A stretch of 64,000 bases of DNA, taken from positions 130,161,613 to 130,225,612 of the forward strand of contig NC_031769.1 in the NCBI RefSeq assembly GCF_001522545.3. The letters are read 5' to 3'. The notes under the pieces were generated by a model. It was not told the DNA's origin. It did no database searches and worked only from the letters and a program-made list of their open reading frames with translations. Position 1 is the stretch's first letter, and each line of letters begins with the position of its first letter. The stretch is from Parus major (taxonomy: Eukaryota; Chordata; Aves; Passeriformes; Paridae). The position numbers and the translations under genes were made by a program. This document shows positions 24,236-37,500 of the stretch, piece after piece.

Positions 24236-27200
24236 TCTCAGCTGCTACCCCATACATTTACAATAAAAGGCTCCTCACTTCAGTCAGAGCTTCTACCCAA
24301 CATCCTGCAAGAGACAGATGAAACAGAACCGTCACCTGAAGACAGCATTCTGAAACAGATTTATAATGTGGATTTTATAAATCTGCATTGAACACAAAGA
24401 AAATGATACTTAGCTTCCACGGTCCCTGACACGGGTCTGTTCATTAATGAAAATCATCTTGGGGAGAAAACTGAGCATCTGACAGAGACACCAGACAAAC
24501 CAGAGATGATGTTGACATTTAAATGAAAACCAAAGAGCTTCAAGTTTCATATTCACAAAGAGCCACATCTGTCTCTAGATAACCTGGTGACACTATCAAA
24601 CAGTACTGAATTAACTGCAGCTTACTATCCCATTCCAACTTATTGCACTGTGATCTGGACAAACCTGTATTTGTATTTGCTATCCCACAGCAAGACCAGA
24701 TCAGTACAAAATACCTGCAACATTATGCCAGCTACTCTTTAGAAAATCTGATATCACAGCTTGCTTCTCCTGAACTGTAAGTTTTACTACACAGGAGTAA
24801 CTCCTAAACTGTAGTCTGAACCCAGATCTTTCTTTTGGCCACTGAAACAAATTTTTAAAATGTGTTAGGTGCTCTCAGGCTGGGTGGGGAGGAAAAAACA
24901 AACAGAATAAACAAACTCTGAAAGCATTTAGGATTTCAGAATGGAGTGTTATCACCAGCTCCACTCTTCAGGCAGCACTGAAGTGCCTATAGCAAACGTG
25001 AAATACATCTGTGCAAGTGCTTTTGTTTTTTTTTCTGCAAATCTGCTTTATAACGCAGGGTGAAACTTCAACAGAATGCATAAATATTCTTGATGATTGT
25101 TTCATATTCAGTCTGAAATGTACTTCTCTAGCCTTGTAACATTGCAATGTGTGTGTGGTTTCCTTGCTACAGCTAGCACAAGACAAAAATGAATCACACA
25201 CTGTACCAGTGCCAGAACAGAGAATAAAACAAGCACAATCACTGTTAATGAGGAACGAAAGTCCTCTTCAAAAATGTTGGCTGCACATCTGTTTCCACTG
25301 TAGGATTAACTTTTTCAGTGACTTTACCTGAGAAATAGGGCATATAAAATGTCAAGAGTTCTAGTGGTCTACAAGTGAGACATTTTAATCAGATTATTTT
25401 AATATAGGTAAATTGATAAAGCAGGAGCTTTAATGATTTAATAGTTATTTAGAAGCTTCAAGTCTATAATTGAAAACAGTAGATAATAACAAATTCTGTT
25501 CTGAAAAGAATGCAGCGTCTTTAACATTTCTGGTATATTGTCTTTTCAGTAAGGGGAGCTTATTCCATTTTCTAAACAGTTAGTCAACATTGCACTAAAA
25601 AGAAAAGCTGTAACAGAAAAGTTATTCAGAAATTAATTCTGAAGTTCTTTTAGCTGTTCTTTCATGTTCATATCTTTTAGGATTATGAACAAAGGTATTT
25701 GTAAAAATTCACTTTCTGTCCTTATTTCTGACCTTCCTGATTTGCAATCACACTGTTCATGACTCATCCTCAAATAATTCCAGGGACAGAAAAGTATCAA
25801 ATACTGTATGAAAGAACATAAATGATTCCTCACTCTCTTCAAGTTGTGTGCAACTACAGAAGTACTCTGCTGCTGTTTTAGCCAGTACTATTAAAGAACC
25901 CTCCTCTGAAGAGCAAATCTGTTGTCACTTGCAGCCATCACAGTGGTACAACTGTGAGTCATGTGATGGAATTTAAGGAAGCTGAAAGACTAAGGCACAT
26001 TTAAAAGGATTCAAACATCAGTACAGGTAGAGATTATGAATGATAAATGCAAATAAACTAGAAGAACAATCTGCCAGGTCAACTCACATGGTACAACACT
26101 ATGTCCAAAAAAGGGATTGTTACAGCTCACAAGACTTACGTTCTTTACTTATACTAACATGCCTTAACCTAAAATTATATATATGCTGAGTGCAGCCTTT
26201 TTTAATACCTGCTGGTCAGGCTGACCATACCTTTCTGGGAAGACAACAGCTACACCAAAAAACATAGAATTTTGTTTAAATTTCACTTTTGATATGACTG
26301 AGGTAGTTGGTATCTGCCTACACTTTCCCATTAGAGAAGTTACAGCACCTCCAGCTGCATTTGTGGCTTTTCAATGGAAGAGCAAAGCACTACTAAAACT
26401 TAAAAGGCTTCCCTGTCTTTTTACAATCCCCATCCATCCTCCCCAAATGTCAAGTCACATACTAACCTCAGAAGCCACAATACTAGAAGACTGTTCTGAG
26501 ACAGAAGGGGAGAGAAGAAAAATGAGAAAAAGAAATATGAATGTGCGGAGTGAAAGTTAACCTACTGTACAAAGCACAATTCTATATAGTTGACACATAG
26601 ATTCAGTATTGTTTGTTCACTAATCTGACCTTACCAATATGGTATACAAATTACTGAGAAAAGGGAAAGAGGGGAGGATGCGACACAGATTGTTTTCAAG
26701 ATAGTAAGGAAAAAACCCGGAAGTATCTAGAAGTTGCCCTCTCCTATTAGGTACTCACTGGTGTAGAGTAATTGTGTAAGTGACATCTACTCTGTCCTTA
26801 AGTCTGGCCTAATAATAAAGAAGGAAATTAATATAAAAGTTTGGATCATGTCTGTTTCAGCATTCCTGAGAATTCTGGTTTTTACTTTGACTTTCTACCT
26901 TACTAAAAACACTTTTCCTAATCCTTTCATGTTTGTCTACAGTATCAAGATCCACCAAAAAAACAGGAGCTACCAAGTCATTTTCTAGCAATGAGGACAA
27001 TAAAACTCTTCTGTTAAATGACTTTTTAATATAGAACCATTTCCTAGAGTGCATTTAACTCTAGTACATAAAAGTTCTACACAGCCATACCATCCATACC
27101 TGGTAAAAACAAATGAAAGCAAGTCATCACATCACTGCTAATGTAATTATAGAAGACAAAATCTTACCCTCCTTCTTCCCCCACAGAAGTTCCTTTCCCC

Positions 27201-27957
27201 GATAAATAAATTACCTGCTTGTGACACACAATATTATCAAATACACTTCAGATAACAGAGGCACACAAAGCTACACTAAGAACTATAAGGACATTTAATA
27301 TTGCACACCTGAGTGCTCAAAAATTAAGGATTCCAGAAAGCAAGCTGTTCATAAAAACTGAAGTCAGCATCCCCCATGCAGCCAATTGACAGCATAGCTG
27401 GTGCACTGGAAGGCAATGCAAATTTTGGTCGAGTTTCAGCACCTATGATAGCTGACTGTGATATCTGATCCTTGTCACTGTTTCCAGGGACATCAGGACA
27501 TCTCTCCCCCTGTCCACAACAAAGATCAAACTACCAGGACTGGCAGATACAGATTATGTGGGGCCAGTTGCTTCCCATCCAAGTAGTGGTGAGTGTAGCA
27601 TCAGGCAGAAGCTAGAAGACCTCTGCTGGATACTACTTAGTGTTCTAGCAGTCATTTCCAGGTCTTGGGGAGATCCTAAAGGCTGTGTCCAGTTTCTGAA
27701 CTTCCTATAGAATCACACAGACATACCGATTTTTCTGGAGTGGCCTCATTCCAGCAGTGGCTTTTTCTCATTTCCATACTAAATGAGTCTCCATGTCTAC
27801 ATGTTGTATATTTTTTGCTTTATAACAACATTATACAACACTGAATTCACAAATACTACAGAAATCCTTAAGATATTTTTACCAGACTAAAGGCTTCAAA
27901 ATCATTAGAAAATCAATCTTCAAAGCAGTCCTGTGAAATCTTCATAGAAATTCTGCA

Positions 27958-28022
27958 ATGGGAAGATTATTTTCCAAATATGCAAAATGGGAAAGAGACA
28001 CCAAAGTTAATGCTGTCACCTG
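27958..28022 (-). repeat. Weak MIR-like relic, antisense
   Basis: The plus strand reads attattttccaaatatgcaa, then atgggaaagagacaccaaag, then ttaatgctgtcacctga. The order resembles antisense MIR (gggaaactgaggcac..aagt..tcac) but with low identity. Very tentative. Confidence 0.2.
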
Positions 28023-29547
28023 AAATGAGATTATGATATTGTGGGGTGCCAAAGTTCTAAGGCTGTTTTGCATCAATATAGAGCTGTATAGTTTCAAAAC
28101 TTAGGCTGAGCACTGACAGCACTGACCTGCTGAGCAACACCTGAAAGTCTGAAGGTGGGCATATAGGAAAACACCTAACTGTTCTATAAGGGCCTTGTAC
28201 AACACTACAAACAGTGTACAAATGAGGTGCCACAGATTCCTTGTTCTAGCATTCCCTATCTTAAGTTTATATCCCAGCACATCCCAAATAACGTGGCTGT
28301 TGTCTAATGATTTAAACGCCAACAGTATTTTTTTCTGTTGTCAGGGCATGAGACTGTTCTCTTACACAAATTTTCTGCAATTTAATAATTTGCAGACACC
28401 AAGTGACAAGACTCAGCTAGCATTAACTAGAATTAGTTTCTCTTTGAAACTTCTATCCCCGTGACAGATTTGATTAACACTGGCCCATGGGTTTCTAAAG
28501 AGGACAACAAAGCTAGAAGAATGCCTTCTCTCAAGGACACTACAGTCTACTACAGCATGTTTTGAACTAGGGGTTGTGGAATACATCTTAAAGGAGTCCT
28601 GTGAAATAAACCCATGCTCCTGCAACAGCAGACACAGGTGGTAGCTGAGAGGGCTGAGCATGGCAAAACTTCATGTAAACCTTTCCATCCCTCCTCCCCA
28701 GATGTTGGTCAATAATTAGCAGGTGTTAAGGACCTGTGAACAGCCTCTTCTTTTTTTATATAATGTTCTTTTGCAGGTGCTGTAGTTCAAGAGCAAAAAT
28801 GTGAAACAGGGAAAGCTGGCATAAAAAGGGAGATTTGGTTTACAACCAGCTGTTTCAGTCTACATCACCCTCAATTCCTTCATGCAAACTTTTCGTCCCA
28901 CTCCTCACTTATCCCTTTTCTTTCTACCTCTTTGTTGCCTCTGCCCATCACGTTTTCTTACACCTCCTTTAACTGAAGGCAGACAGCTCCCACTCTGTCT
29001 CAAGCCTTTCATCCTGGTAAAGAATCAAGAGCAGAAGGAAGCATTCCCCCTTCTCACTTGGGTCTCTCATCATTGACTTGATGCCCAGCAGCCATGATAC
29101 AAAATTTAAGTACCACACTACTTGCTACAATGGCTGAAAAAGTGGAGCTGTCCGTGAAATGTTCAGAATTTTGGTGCCACAGCGATCAGTCTTTAAAGAA
29201 AATGTTCAAAACTGCTTTCTAAAAATTTGCCATTCCTTGCAAGTATTCACAGAGATAGAAAAAAGATGCAGCAAGGCTTCTCTAAGAAAATAAAAGCAAA
29301 AGAAAACTAAAAAACCCTCAACCTCTGATCCAAAACCCAGATATTATAACATTCCCAGGGCAGTTGCACTGCAATGTATTTTTAAACATTAAGATACTTT
29401 TCCTCTGCATTCTCGGAAACAATATTCGGTGGGATTTTTTTTTGCTTTAGACCAACTACATTTTGAATGAAATATAACCAATAACCTGAATGCCTGGCTT
29501 CATAATATGAAGTATTAATCTTACTTATATAAGGTATTGTCAGTTCT

Positions 29548-29581
29548 AAGTATTGTATACACAGTTGTATACACAATACTT
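29548..29581. repeat. Imperfect inverted repeat (hairpin)
   Basis: The left arm AAGTATTGTATACA and right arm TGTATACACAATACTT are reverse complements except for a 2-nt GT bulge, around a 4-nt CAGT loop. Confidence 0.85.
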
Positions 29582-29767
29582 GTAGCTCCTAACAAACTCC
29601 TAAAAAGAGGAATTGTTTGATGTTTACTTGAGGTAGTAGCCCCAGTCCAAATGAATACCTACCAAGACCATTTCCATTATATCATACACTTTAAGCACAT
29701 GTAAGTGCATTTTTTCATATCTAGTACAAATTCTAAGAACAAAACATGAAGAGAAAGGATGCATCAC

Positions 29768-29850
29768 TTATTTTACAGACAGATGTTTGAAGCAGCCAGA
29801 TAATGTGACTTGCCTAACTCTCAAAGACAATGCAAAGAACAGCTGACGAT
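29768..29850 (-). repeat. Possible ancient MIR/core-SINE fragment, antisense
   Basis: The plus strand reads ttattttacagacagatgtt, then agataatgtgacttgcctaa, then agaacagctga. This follows the antisense MIR consensus order (ttattttacagatgag..aagtgacttgcctaag..cagagctg). It is the better of the MIR-like matches in this window but is diverged. Confidence 0.42.
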
Positions 29851-32800
29851 GGACAGAAGAGAACATCTCTTATCTCACAGCCAGACTGGGATGACAGCAG
29901 TGATCACCCTCCTCTGAGCTGCTAAGCATTAAGCCACAGTAACTCCACAACTTGTTCTTATTTGTTTGTACTTTAACATATGTAGCACACCAATCCAATC
30001 ATCACCACCGGCTGTCCTTAAAAACATTTATAAATCCCACCACCATTTAGAACAGAAATAAAGAATGCTTTTTACTCCTTCGTATGTAACTCCATCATCT
30101 GTCCCAAATATCCACAGACTATGTCAGTACAAACAACTGATTCTCCCTTTTATCTCCTGCTCATTTTACAGTACAGTATCCTCCACAGAAGTGACATCAA
30201 TGGAGTAAGACCCCTTACATTTTCTTTTGTTCAGCAAAGTATATGGTCTGTAATGGTAGCCCGGAGGTATTTAATGCCATTCAACAGTACATGTTTCTCA
30301 TGCTTGAAGGAAAGACACTTCTAGAAGGAAAGACAAACACTTGATAAAAAACAGACATAAATAATTTCAAAGAATTTAATGTACTGACTCTGAATTTTAA
30401 CAGAAAAGTGTTGATACCTTTAGAAGGAAAGGTCATGATAAAATGATTTTAAAAGCTTGAAGGCCTTGGTTTGTTTCTCCCAAGTGAAGTAATCTTCCCT
30501 AACCAAGAAATAAATATGTAAAAGACCAAGCCAGCTATATTATCACTCAAACTAATTCAGAAATATAAGTTCTAGAAGAATTTCAATAATATACTACCGT
30601 AATCTCCAATTTTATTTTAAAAAAGCTATTTAAGCAATTACTTAATTTGATTATGTTATGTAAAAGAAACTGCAAACTTCCAACTGTCTACTAAATCATA
30701 AATTTGCAAATTATACCATAAACTACACCACCATAAACTACAACATCATGCTAAAATAAATGCTGTTAGAAGTGCTCAGGCACTTGATTTAAAGCAAGAG
30801 GATGTAGCTTTTGTGTAAGATGTATTCTTTCAATACACCCTTAAAGGCCAATCTGTATTTTACTCAAATATAAACCATACAAGAATGTATTAAAATGTTT
30901 TAATTTTAATACATTTCAAGATATCAGTAGCCATGAGAAAACAAAAACTGTTATTTAAATAAATCAACATTCCCGACTACCCTCCAAGTTCAGCAGAATG
31001 TAAAAAGTTGCTCCCAATTTCATGCATTCAGGATCTTGTCTGCAGCCTATGTAAAACTCCATTGTGCAAGTGACAGGTGCAACAAATTTCTTATTGGTCC
31101 CAGGCCCTAAACACGAACTTTTAATGTGTCAGAGTGGTTTCAGATTCAAGAAGCACATTTATCTCCCAGCCACTATGATCTAGTACCTTCTATACTGCCA
31201 TCCATATAAATACCAAATCTCTCTGTCAGCACTGTGAATACCCAAGAAAATCTATGGCAATGAGCCCAACAGCCTAATGCAACACAGCTCAAAGAACTGC
31301 TCCTTCAAAAATCAGTACTTAATTTGCTACTAATCCAACTGAATATTTCTGGTTCTCACACTATAATGTGAGGACAGACGTTCTAACTTACCCTCATCTT
31401 TCTCCTATCAGAACTGGATTTCTACCTAGAAAGATGTGAAGCTTTGCAACAGCAGTATCAGCCAGGGAAGCAAGTGCATGACCTGAGGCTGATGAAGTAC
31501 TGCAGAAATCTCTGCATCATTTACAGCCACACACAGCCACCCGTAACACAGTGACTTACATATTTTCTAGATTTACAAATAAACAGTTGGAAAATACTTT
31601 TTTTTTCCTTTTGTCAGTGGTAAGCAGAAAAATAAGAAATTAATCAGGCTGAAATAATAAATCTTGAGAAGAAACACCATGAAATTTTTTGATCTTACAT
31701 AAGATTCATTATTTTTTAAAGTGACAGGAACTTCTACAGACAAATTGATCTAAAAATCATAGTTTTAACAGATGGTAGAGTATCTATGGATTGTTCAGAA
31801 AAGGAAAACAGATTGGTGTCTTCTTTTTCTTTATATTATGTCATATCACAGGTGTCTTGCTGATGCATCATGATCCATATACAAGTTCACTGACTGATGG
31901 AACACCAGCCAAGATAAGAAAGGTGGGAGGACTGCCAAACAAGCATCAGTGCCAAATTACAATGAACCCTTCATTTTCTCTCCAGCTTTGCCACACAAGA
32001 GGCTTTATGTCCAACAAATCCGGGCCTCGATTTTACAGATATGTTGGTGAAAATGCATCTGCTTTTCACTTGGATTTCCTTCAATGAACTGTGAGAAGTA
32101 ACATACAATGACACCAACAAGCTCTGAAACCACTTTCCCATCAAAGTGTAAAATCCTGTCATCTTTGAGCACCATTTCTTCTGGTCTGTCCCATCTGTTA
32201 TTTAAGAGGAGTGAAAAATAACCATGTAAAAAAAAAATAAAAATAGAAAAGCTAGCTATTCAAGAGAAAGCTTTTCCACAAAATAATAAAATGGCAGTCA
32301 ATAGCCAGATTATTTTGATTCATGGTATCACATGACATTTTAAGACTGCTGTTGAATTGCATATATAAAAAAACAACAGAACCAGGTTATGAAGCCAACT
32401 AGAGACCGCACTAGTTCCTTGAATTTCAATTTTGCACCAAAATGTTTCTCTCCACTCCCTGGTGCCCCCAATCAAAACTAATCTATGAGGGAAGGAAATT
32501 AACAAAATTGAATCCTGTGCGGGCACAGTTTTTTTCTTAATAATAATTTTTATGGCAAATTGGCAGTATATTTTTTTCTCATTTGTGAAGCATTATTAAA
32601 GGTGGGATAGAAACACCCTGAAACATGCTGGATGTCTTTCAGCTGACTCCAATTTAATCCCACACTGCCAAGATTTCACCAGCCACCCAGAGGGGTCAGA
32701 AACAAACTTGTCTCTCAAAACCAACTTATAGTTTATGTCCTTACCCAGTCTGGGCTGAGGAAGGAACTTGGATTCAGATTGGTTTCATTTTAGGAGAAAA

Positions 32801-34466
32801 TCTGAACTCCTGTCAATCACTGTATCAGCTACCAAAAAAAAAAGGAATATAGCAGGAGCATTCTGATCCTCTGCATGTCATTAAACTTTCTTTGTTTTTC
32901 CTTTACAGAACAGAGCGAAATAACTCTCTCCTATTTCCATATTCCCTTCTCATTACATCTAACATCTATAAGAGTCCACACATTTTATCAAATTAGTTAA
33001 ATTTTTAAAAAATCTAATATTGTAACACTAATCTAGTTATTCAAAAGAATTATTTTTATTGCAAATCTTTTTTCCTCATTGTTTTAAATGCCTCAGAAAT
33101 CTAATAATTAGCTATAGAATAGTCTGCAATCGCAACCGGCAGAAAGGACAATTTTTAAACTGATGCCTTGGATTTCAGATGGTCCAGTAACTCAAAGTCT
33201 GCCTTTTAAAAACAGTATTAGCATACAATTTTTTCTGAGGAACAAGCTAGTTAAAAGTGTTAAATCACACAGATAACCTTGAAGTTAAAATTTTATGGCC
33301 ATATAAATGTGCATTAGTATCTCAGTTTTCCAACAAATGTGTTGTTTTTTATTTTTAATCTTTCCCAAAATACCAAATACATGATGGAAAGCAGTATACT
33401 ATATTACAATGTAAGTGTACTAACTTATTCTAACCAATAAACAAGCATGTGAAGAAAAGCTTCCTTAAAAAAGAATTAAAGTAATTTTATTCTAATGAAT
33501 CAAAGTACAACCTCATCTAGTTGTGACATATTTCTTATGCCAAATAATTTCACAATTTTGATACAAATATTTAGTATTATGCCCTGAATAAAGATAAGAG
33601 GAAGTCAACCTAACTACTGAGCCAGGGAGAACACTAAGTTTATAAAGCATAGCCCTTGTATTTGTATGTAGCTCACACCTGGTCTGGTTTGTCAACACGA
33701 GTAAAGTATTTCACCAGTCAAGGACTTGATAAATGTTTCTCCAAAGCTACCAAAAAGCTGCTGTGAGACAGAGCTGAACTGGTAAAAATCTTGGAAATTA
33801 CGTTATTTCCAAGAGCTTGCTGAAAGCACTTCACTACAGAGCATAATATAAACGGAGCAAACTTTAATAAAAAGTTTTGGTAACAGACCAAAGCAAACAT
33901 AAAGCATCATGTCTTTTAAAATGCTAACCACACACTTATACAGACACAGCAAGAATATTAAACACATGGCATCCCAAGAGAATGTGGGGAAGCGGTCCTC
34001 ACAGGTCAGATCTGCAGAAGAAATGAACTGGCAGTGAAATCTAAACATGACAATTTCAGGAGCATTCAATACTGTAGCTATAGTAAGAAAAACGAAAACA
34101 AAAGGGCATCCAACAATTTTGCATGTTTGTGTGCATAAATCAGCTTATTTAAAAATCAAGTATCTGTAGACATCCTAATTAAGCAACCTTTGCCAGTAAA
34201 ACTATTCTATTTTAATTATATTCCTTACGTAATGTCCTGGTTAAGCAAAGCATGAGATACTTGCTACCTATGGTTTTGGGATACTCTAGGTAAGGAGTCA
34301 CTGAAGAAGAAAAGACACTGCCCTGCAGTAACCACTACAAAAATAAATTATCTGTATTGCCTCTTTCAACCAGGGAGCTCATCTCCATGGAAAACTCTTA
34401 TTCTTATGCCACTATAATAAAGATATGCAAATTTAGAATTAGTCCAGTAAACCTTATCCAACATAA

Positions 34467-34572
34467 ATTCACAGAATCGGTTATGTTGGAAAAGACACCT
34501 GAAATCATTGAGTCCAAAGTGTTAACACAACACTATTAAGTCTACCACTAAACAATTTCCCTAATATAATCC
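34467..34572 (-). mobile_element. CR1 LINE 3'-end fragment, minus orientation
   Basis: The plus strand reads attcacagaatcggttatgt, then tggaaaagacacctgaaatc, then attgagtccaaagtgttaac, then ctaccactaaacaatttccc. This is the reverse complement of a CR1 3' terminus (tail motif first on the plus strand). It is short and diverged, and lies in the same orientation as RNF19A. Confidence 0.85.
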
Positions 34573-37500
34573 AATCTGAGGTGTTTGATAGTAGTAGTCC
34601 TTTTGCTATGGAAGACTCAAGAGGAAAATTCCTTCAGATTTACACGTACGAATAAAAAATGTAAGATGGAAAGGTACATTTGGTTTTTATTTATTTGAGA
34701 AAGGAAAGTAAGGTTGTTTCACTTTTGAAAGAAGTACTTTGAAGTCAGGAGCTTCACTGTTTACTTGAAACCATTTATTTCCTCCTACAGTTCCAAAGAA
34801 AACCGTTACACAAATACATTAGAGGAAGCAGGTGTATAATTTCATTGAAAAGCTACTTAAACTTCTGAAAAACAAACTTTATGTCAGCCCAGGAGATCTT
34901 TCAAGCGTTTCCTTATGTTACCTGCTAGAACATAAGAATTTAGTATTTATCTCACTACTGTATTAAAAGAAAGCAACCATAAGATATTATTTCACAGTAC
35001 TAGCAAGCCATGGATGTTCTGTGGTCCTAAGCACAAAAGAAAATTATCATAGTGACAAGAAAACACCAACGTCACTTCAAGCTGTAAATATATGAAGAAA
35101 ATCCTTAGCATCACCAAAATAATGTAGTAAGGTACCTAGGGACATGACAGTTAAAACAAACAAACAAACAACACGACCTCCCCCTTTAAGCTAGATTGCA
35201 TAATTCCATGAGATACTACATCACTTATTTTCAATGCCCTCAGTTTCAGTTCAAACATACTTCTTGTTTTATAAATCAGTTATCACTGAAGTTACAGTAA
35301 CATCTGGACTTGTTTAAGACTAATTAAACTAAATATAGCTTTAAGAAATGTATTTTAGCAGGAAAAAATACATTTACAAAATTATATTAATGTGCAATTA
35401 GGCAGCTTGCAGGTTTTTTGTATTTTAATATAATTCTGTCCAACAATGCACAAAGCAACTCAGTGTGGACAGAGACAAGGCAGATCTACATGAATATAGG
35501 TAGATAGATACGTAGATAAGGACGTATTTTAAAATATGAAAATATTTAAATATTAAAGAGAATACAACTTTTCCAATGTACAGAGCAAGAAGCTCTGGTA
35601 TAGGGGGACTTTATGCTCAGTAAACTTCACTGCATATTTTCAGAATCCTACGGAAGCAGGCCCCACTGAATTAGTTTCAGAGGGTTAAATTAGTACAAGC
35701 AGTGGCCCATGCTGACTCTTGTTGCAGGTTAACCCACCCTGAAGCACAAATTCAGAACAGGACCACCTTTCACTCTTCAGAACAAGGTCAGGCATTTGGT
35801 TTAAAGTGCCTGTAGTAGAGGTTTAAGCTAAATCTTCGGATCTGAATAGGAGCAAGGACAGTCATTGCATTATATGAATGGCTAGTAGGTTAGTGAATTC
35901 CAAGAGAAAGGGATTAAAAAATAGAAGGTGGTAACGAGCATAACATTCTATTTACTAAATTAACAATGTCCTTTGGCTTGCAGCCAAGTTTCCAAACTAG
36001 TTTATACACTATTCTGTGGGACTAACTCCCAAAAGGCAATCATTTACCAGAACTCACTCTATAGATGCCGGATACCAGTAGCACACAAAAGAGTACAGCA
36101 GTCCTACAAAAAGCAGCAGCAGGCTTTTAAAGCAAGGATGGATATAGCATCTCATGGTTAAACAGCAGATGTTATGGGGGAGGAGAATGTAAGCACACAG
36201 TCAGATTAAGTCCAATTGGAAAAATATAACTATGCTATTGAAAACAGAAAAAGTCGTAAGCTAAATGCACTGTGTCACCTCATTTTTACAGTTTAGCAAG
36301 TAATTTACTTCAAAACACAGTATTTTCTTGTTAAAAGATAGGCTAGTTATTATTATGACTGCCTGACACTTCCCACTCTAGCATCCTATTTTCCAACCTG
36401 CTTTGAATCTTCTCAAGCAAATCGGTTTGAAAGTTATATATTAGAATCTTCTTCAGAACTCTTATTTCAGCCGAAGTACTTAAGACATTAACATAAAAAC
36501 ACCACAGCTCAAAAAACCACAACAATCTAATGGAGAAAATTATCCTAGAAGAGAAAATAAATCACAAACTTGCAGTGTTTTCTCTGGAAATGTTTAGCAC
36601 TAGCACACTTTGAAGCTGGAATTTTAATTCTGGCCTGTGTAACTTGGATGTACATTTTATCACCCTTCCAGCAATGTGAATATATCCATGCTTGCAAATT
36701 TTCAGGAATGTGAGAAAAAGATACCCAGTCTTCAGCAAAAAGCACATACTTTATCTGCTAATATCTCTACTAAACTTGATCCAGCCTGGAACTGAAGAGA
36801 ATTTTCCTTTCACTTCCAGGTGAACAATATGCCTCAATCAAAGTACCAGAAAATAAAAGTAGGAAGCTGACTTATCTTTTCCAACATCCAACTAATAAGT
36901 GGCAGCAATGTAGAAGAAACTTAAACCAAATGTGGAAGGGGTGGGATTTCAATCTAAACCGTGTGCTGCAGTTCTAACAAGTCAAAAGTGATGGCTGCCA
37001 GAAAGGTGACCGAAACCTGCACCAAAACTGGAAGGCTGAACAGCAACTCCATCAGAGCATGCTAAAGAGAAAGATGTAAGAACAAAATAGGGATTGCAGA
37101 GTGAGGAAACTCCCCCAAAAGTTGTTTTTTGGGGGAGTAATCTATGAACTTTAGCACAAGTAATAAGAGATTATGTATGAGAGACAGAATGGACTGGCTG
37201 ATCACAAACACTAGATGAAAACAAGTCAAAAAAAGCAAGAAAGATTCTACAGAGTAGTTGAACAGGAAACAGAGGGAAGGCATCTCTAAGTCACAGGACA
37301 GAAGAAGTAAAGACATCAGATTAGGTATTGAAAAGGATATGATTTTAGATCTGCTACAGTATCATCCTAACAAAAATCTTTACTGGCTAAATATAAACAG
37401 GATTTGCATAAAACACTCTCAATGATGCAGAAAGTAAATGTTACATTGCTGGTGACAAAAAAAAAAAAAAAAAAAGCAGCTTGTACTGTCAAAGCAAGCC

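Larger units (their letters stand above)
24240..34460 (-). other. RNF19A first intron, distal part A; no gene seen
   Basis: Predominantly AT-rich sequence. It includes a slightly GC-richer stretch at 27360-27700 that I cannot identify, possible MIR-like relics at 27958-28022 and 29768-29850, and an imperfect hairpin at 29548-29581. No coding exon or RNA gene is supported. Confidence 0.6.
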
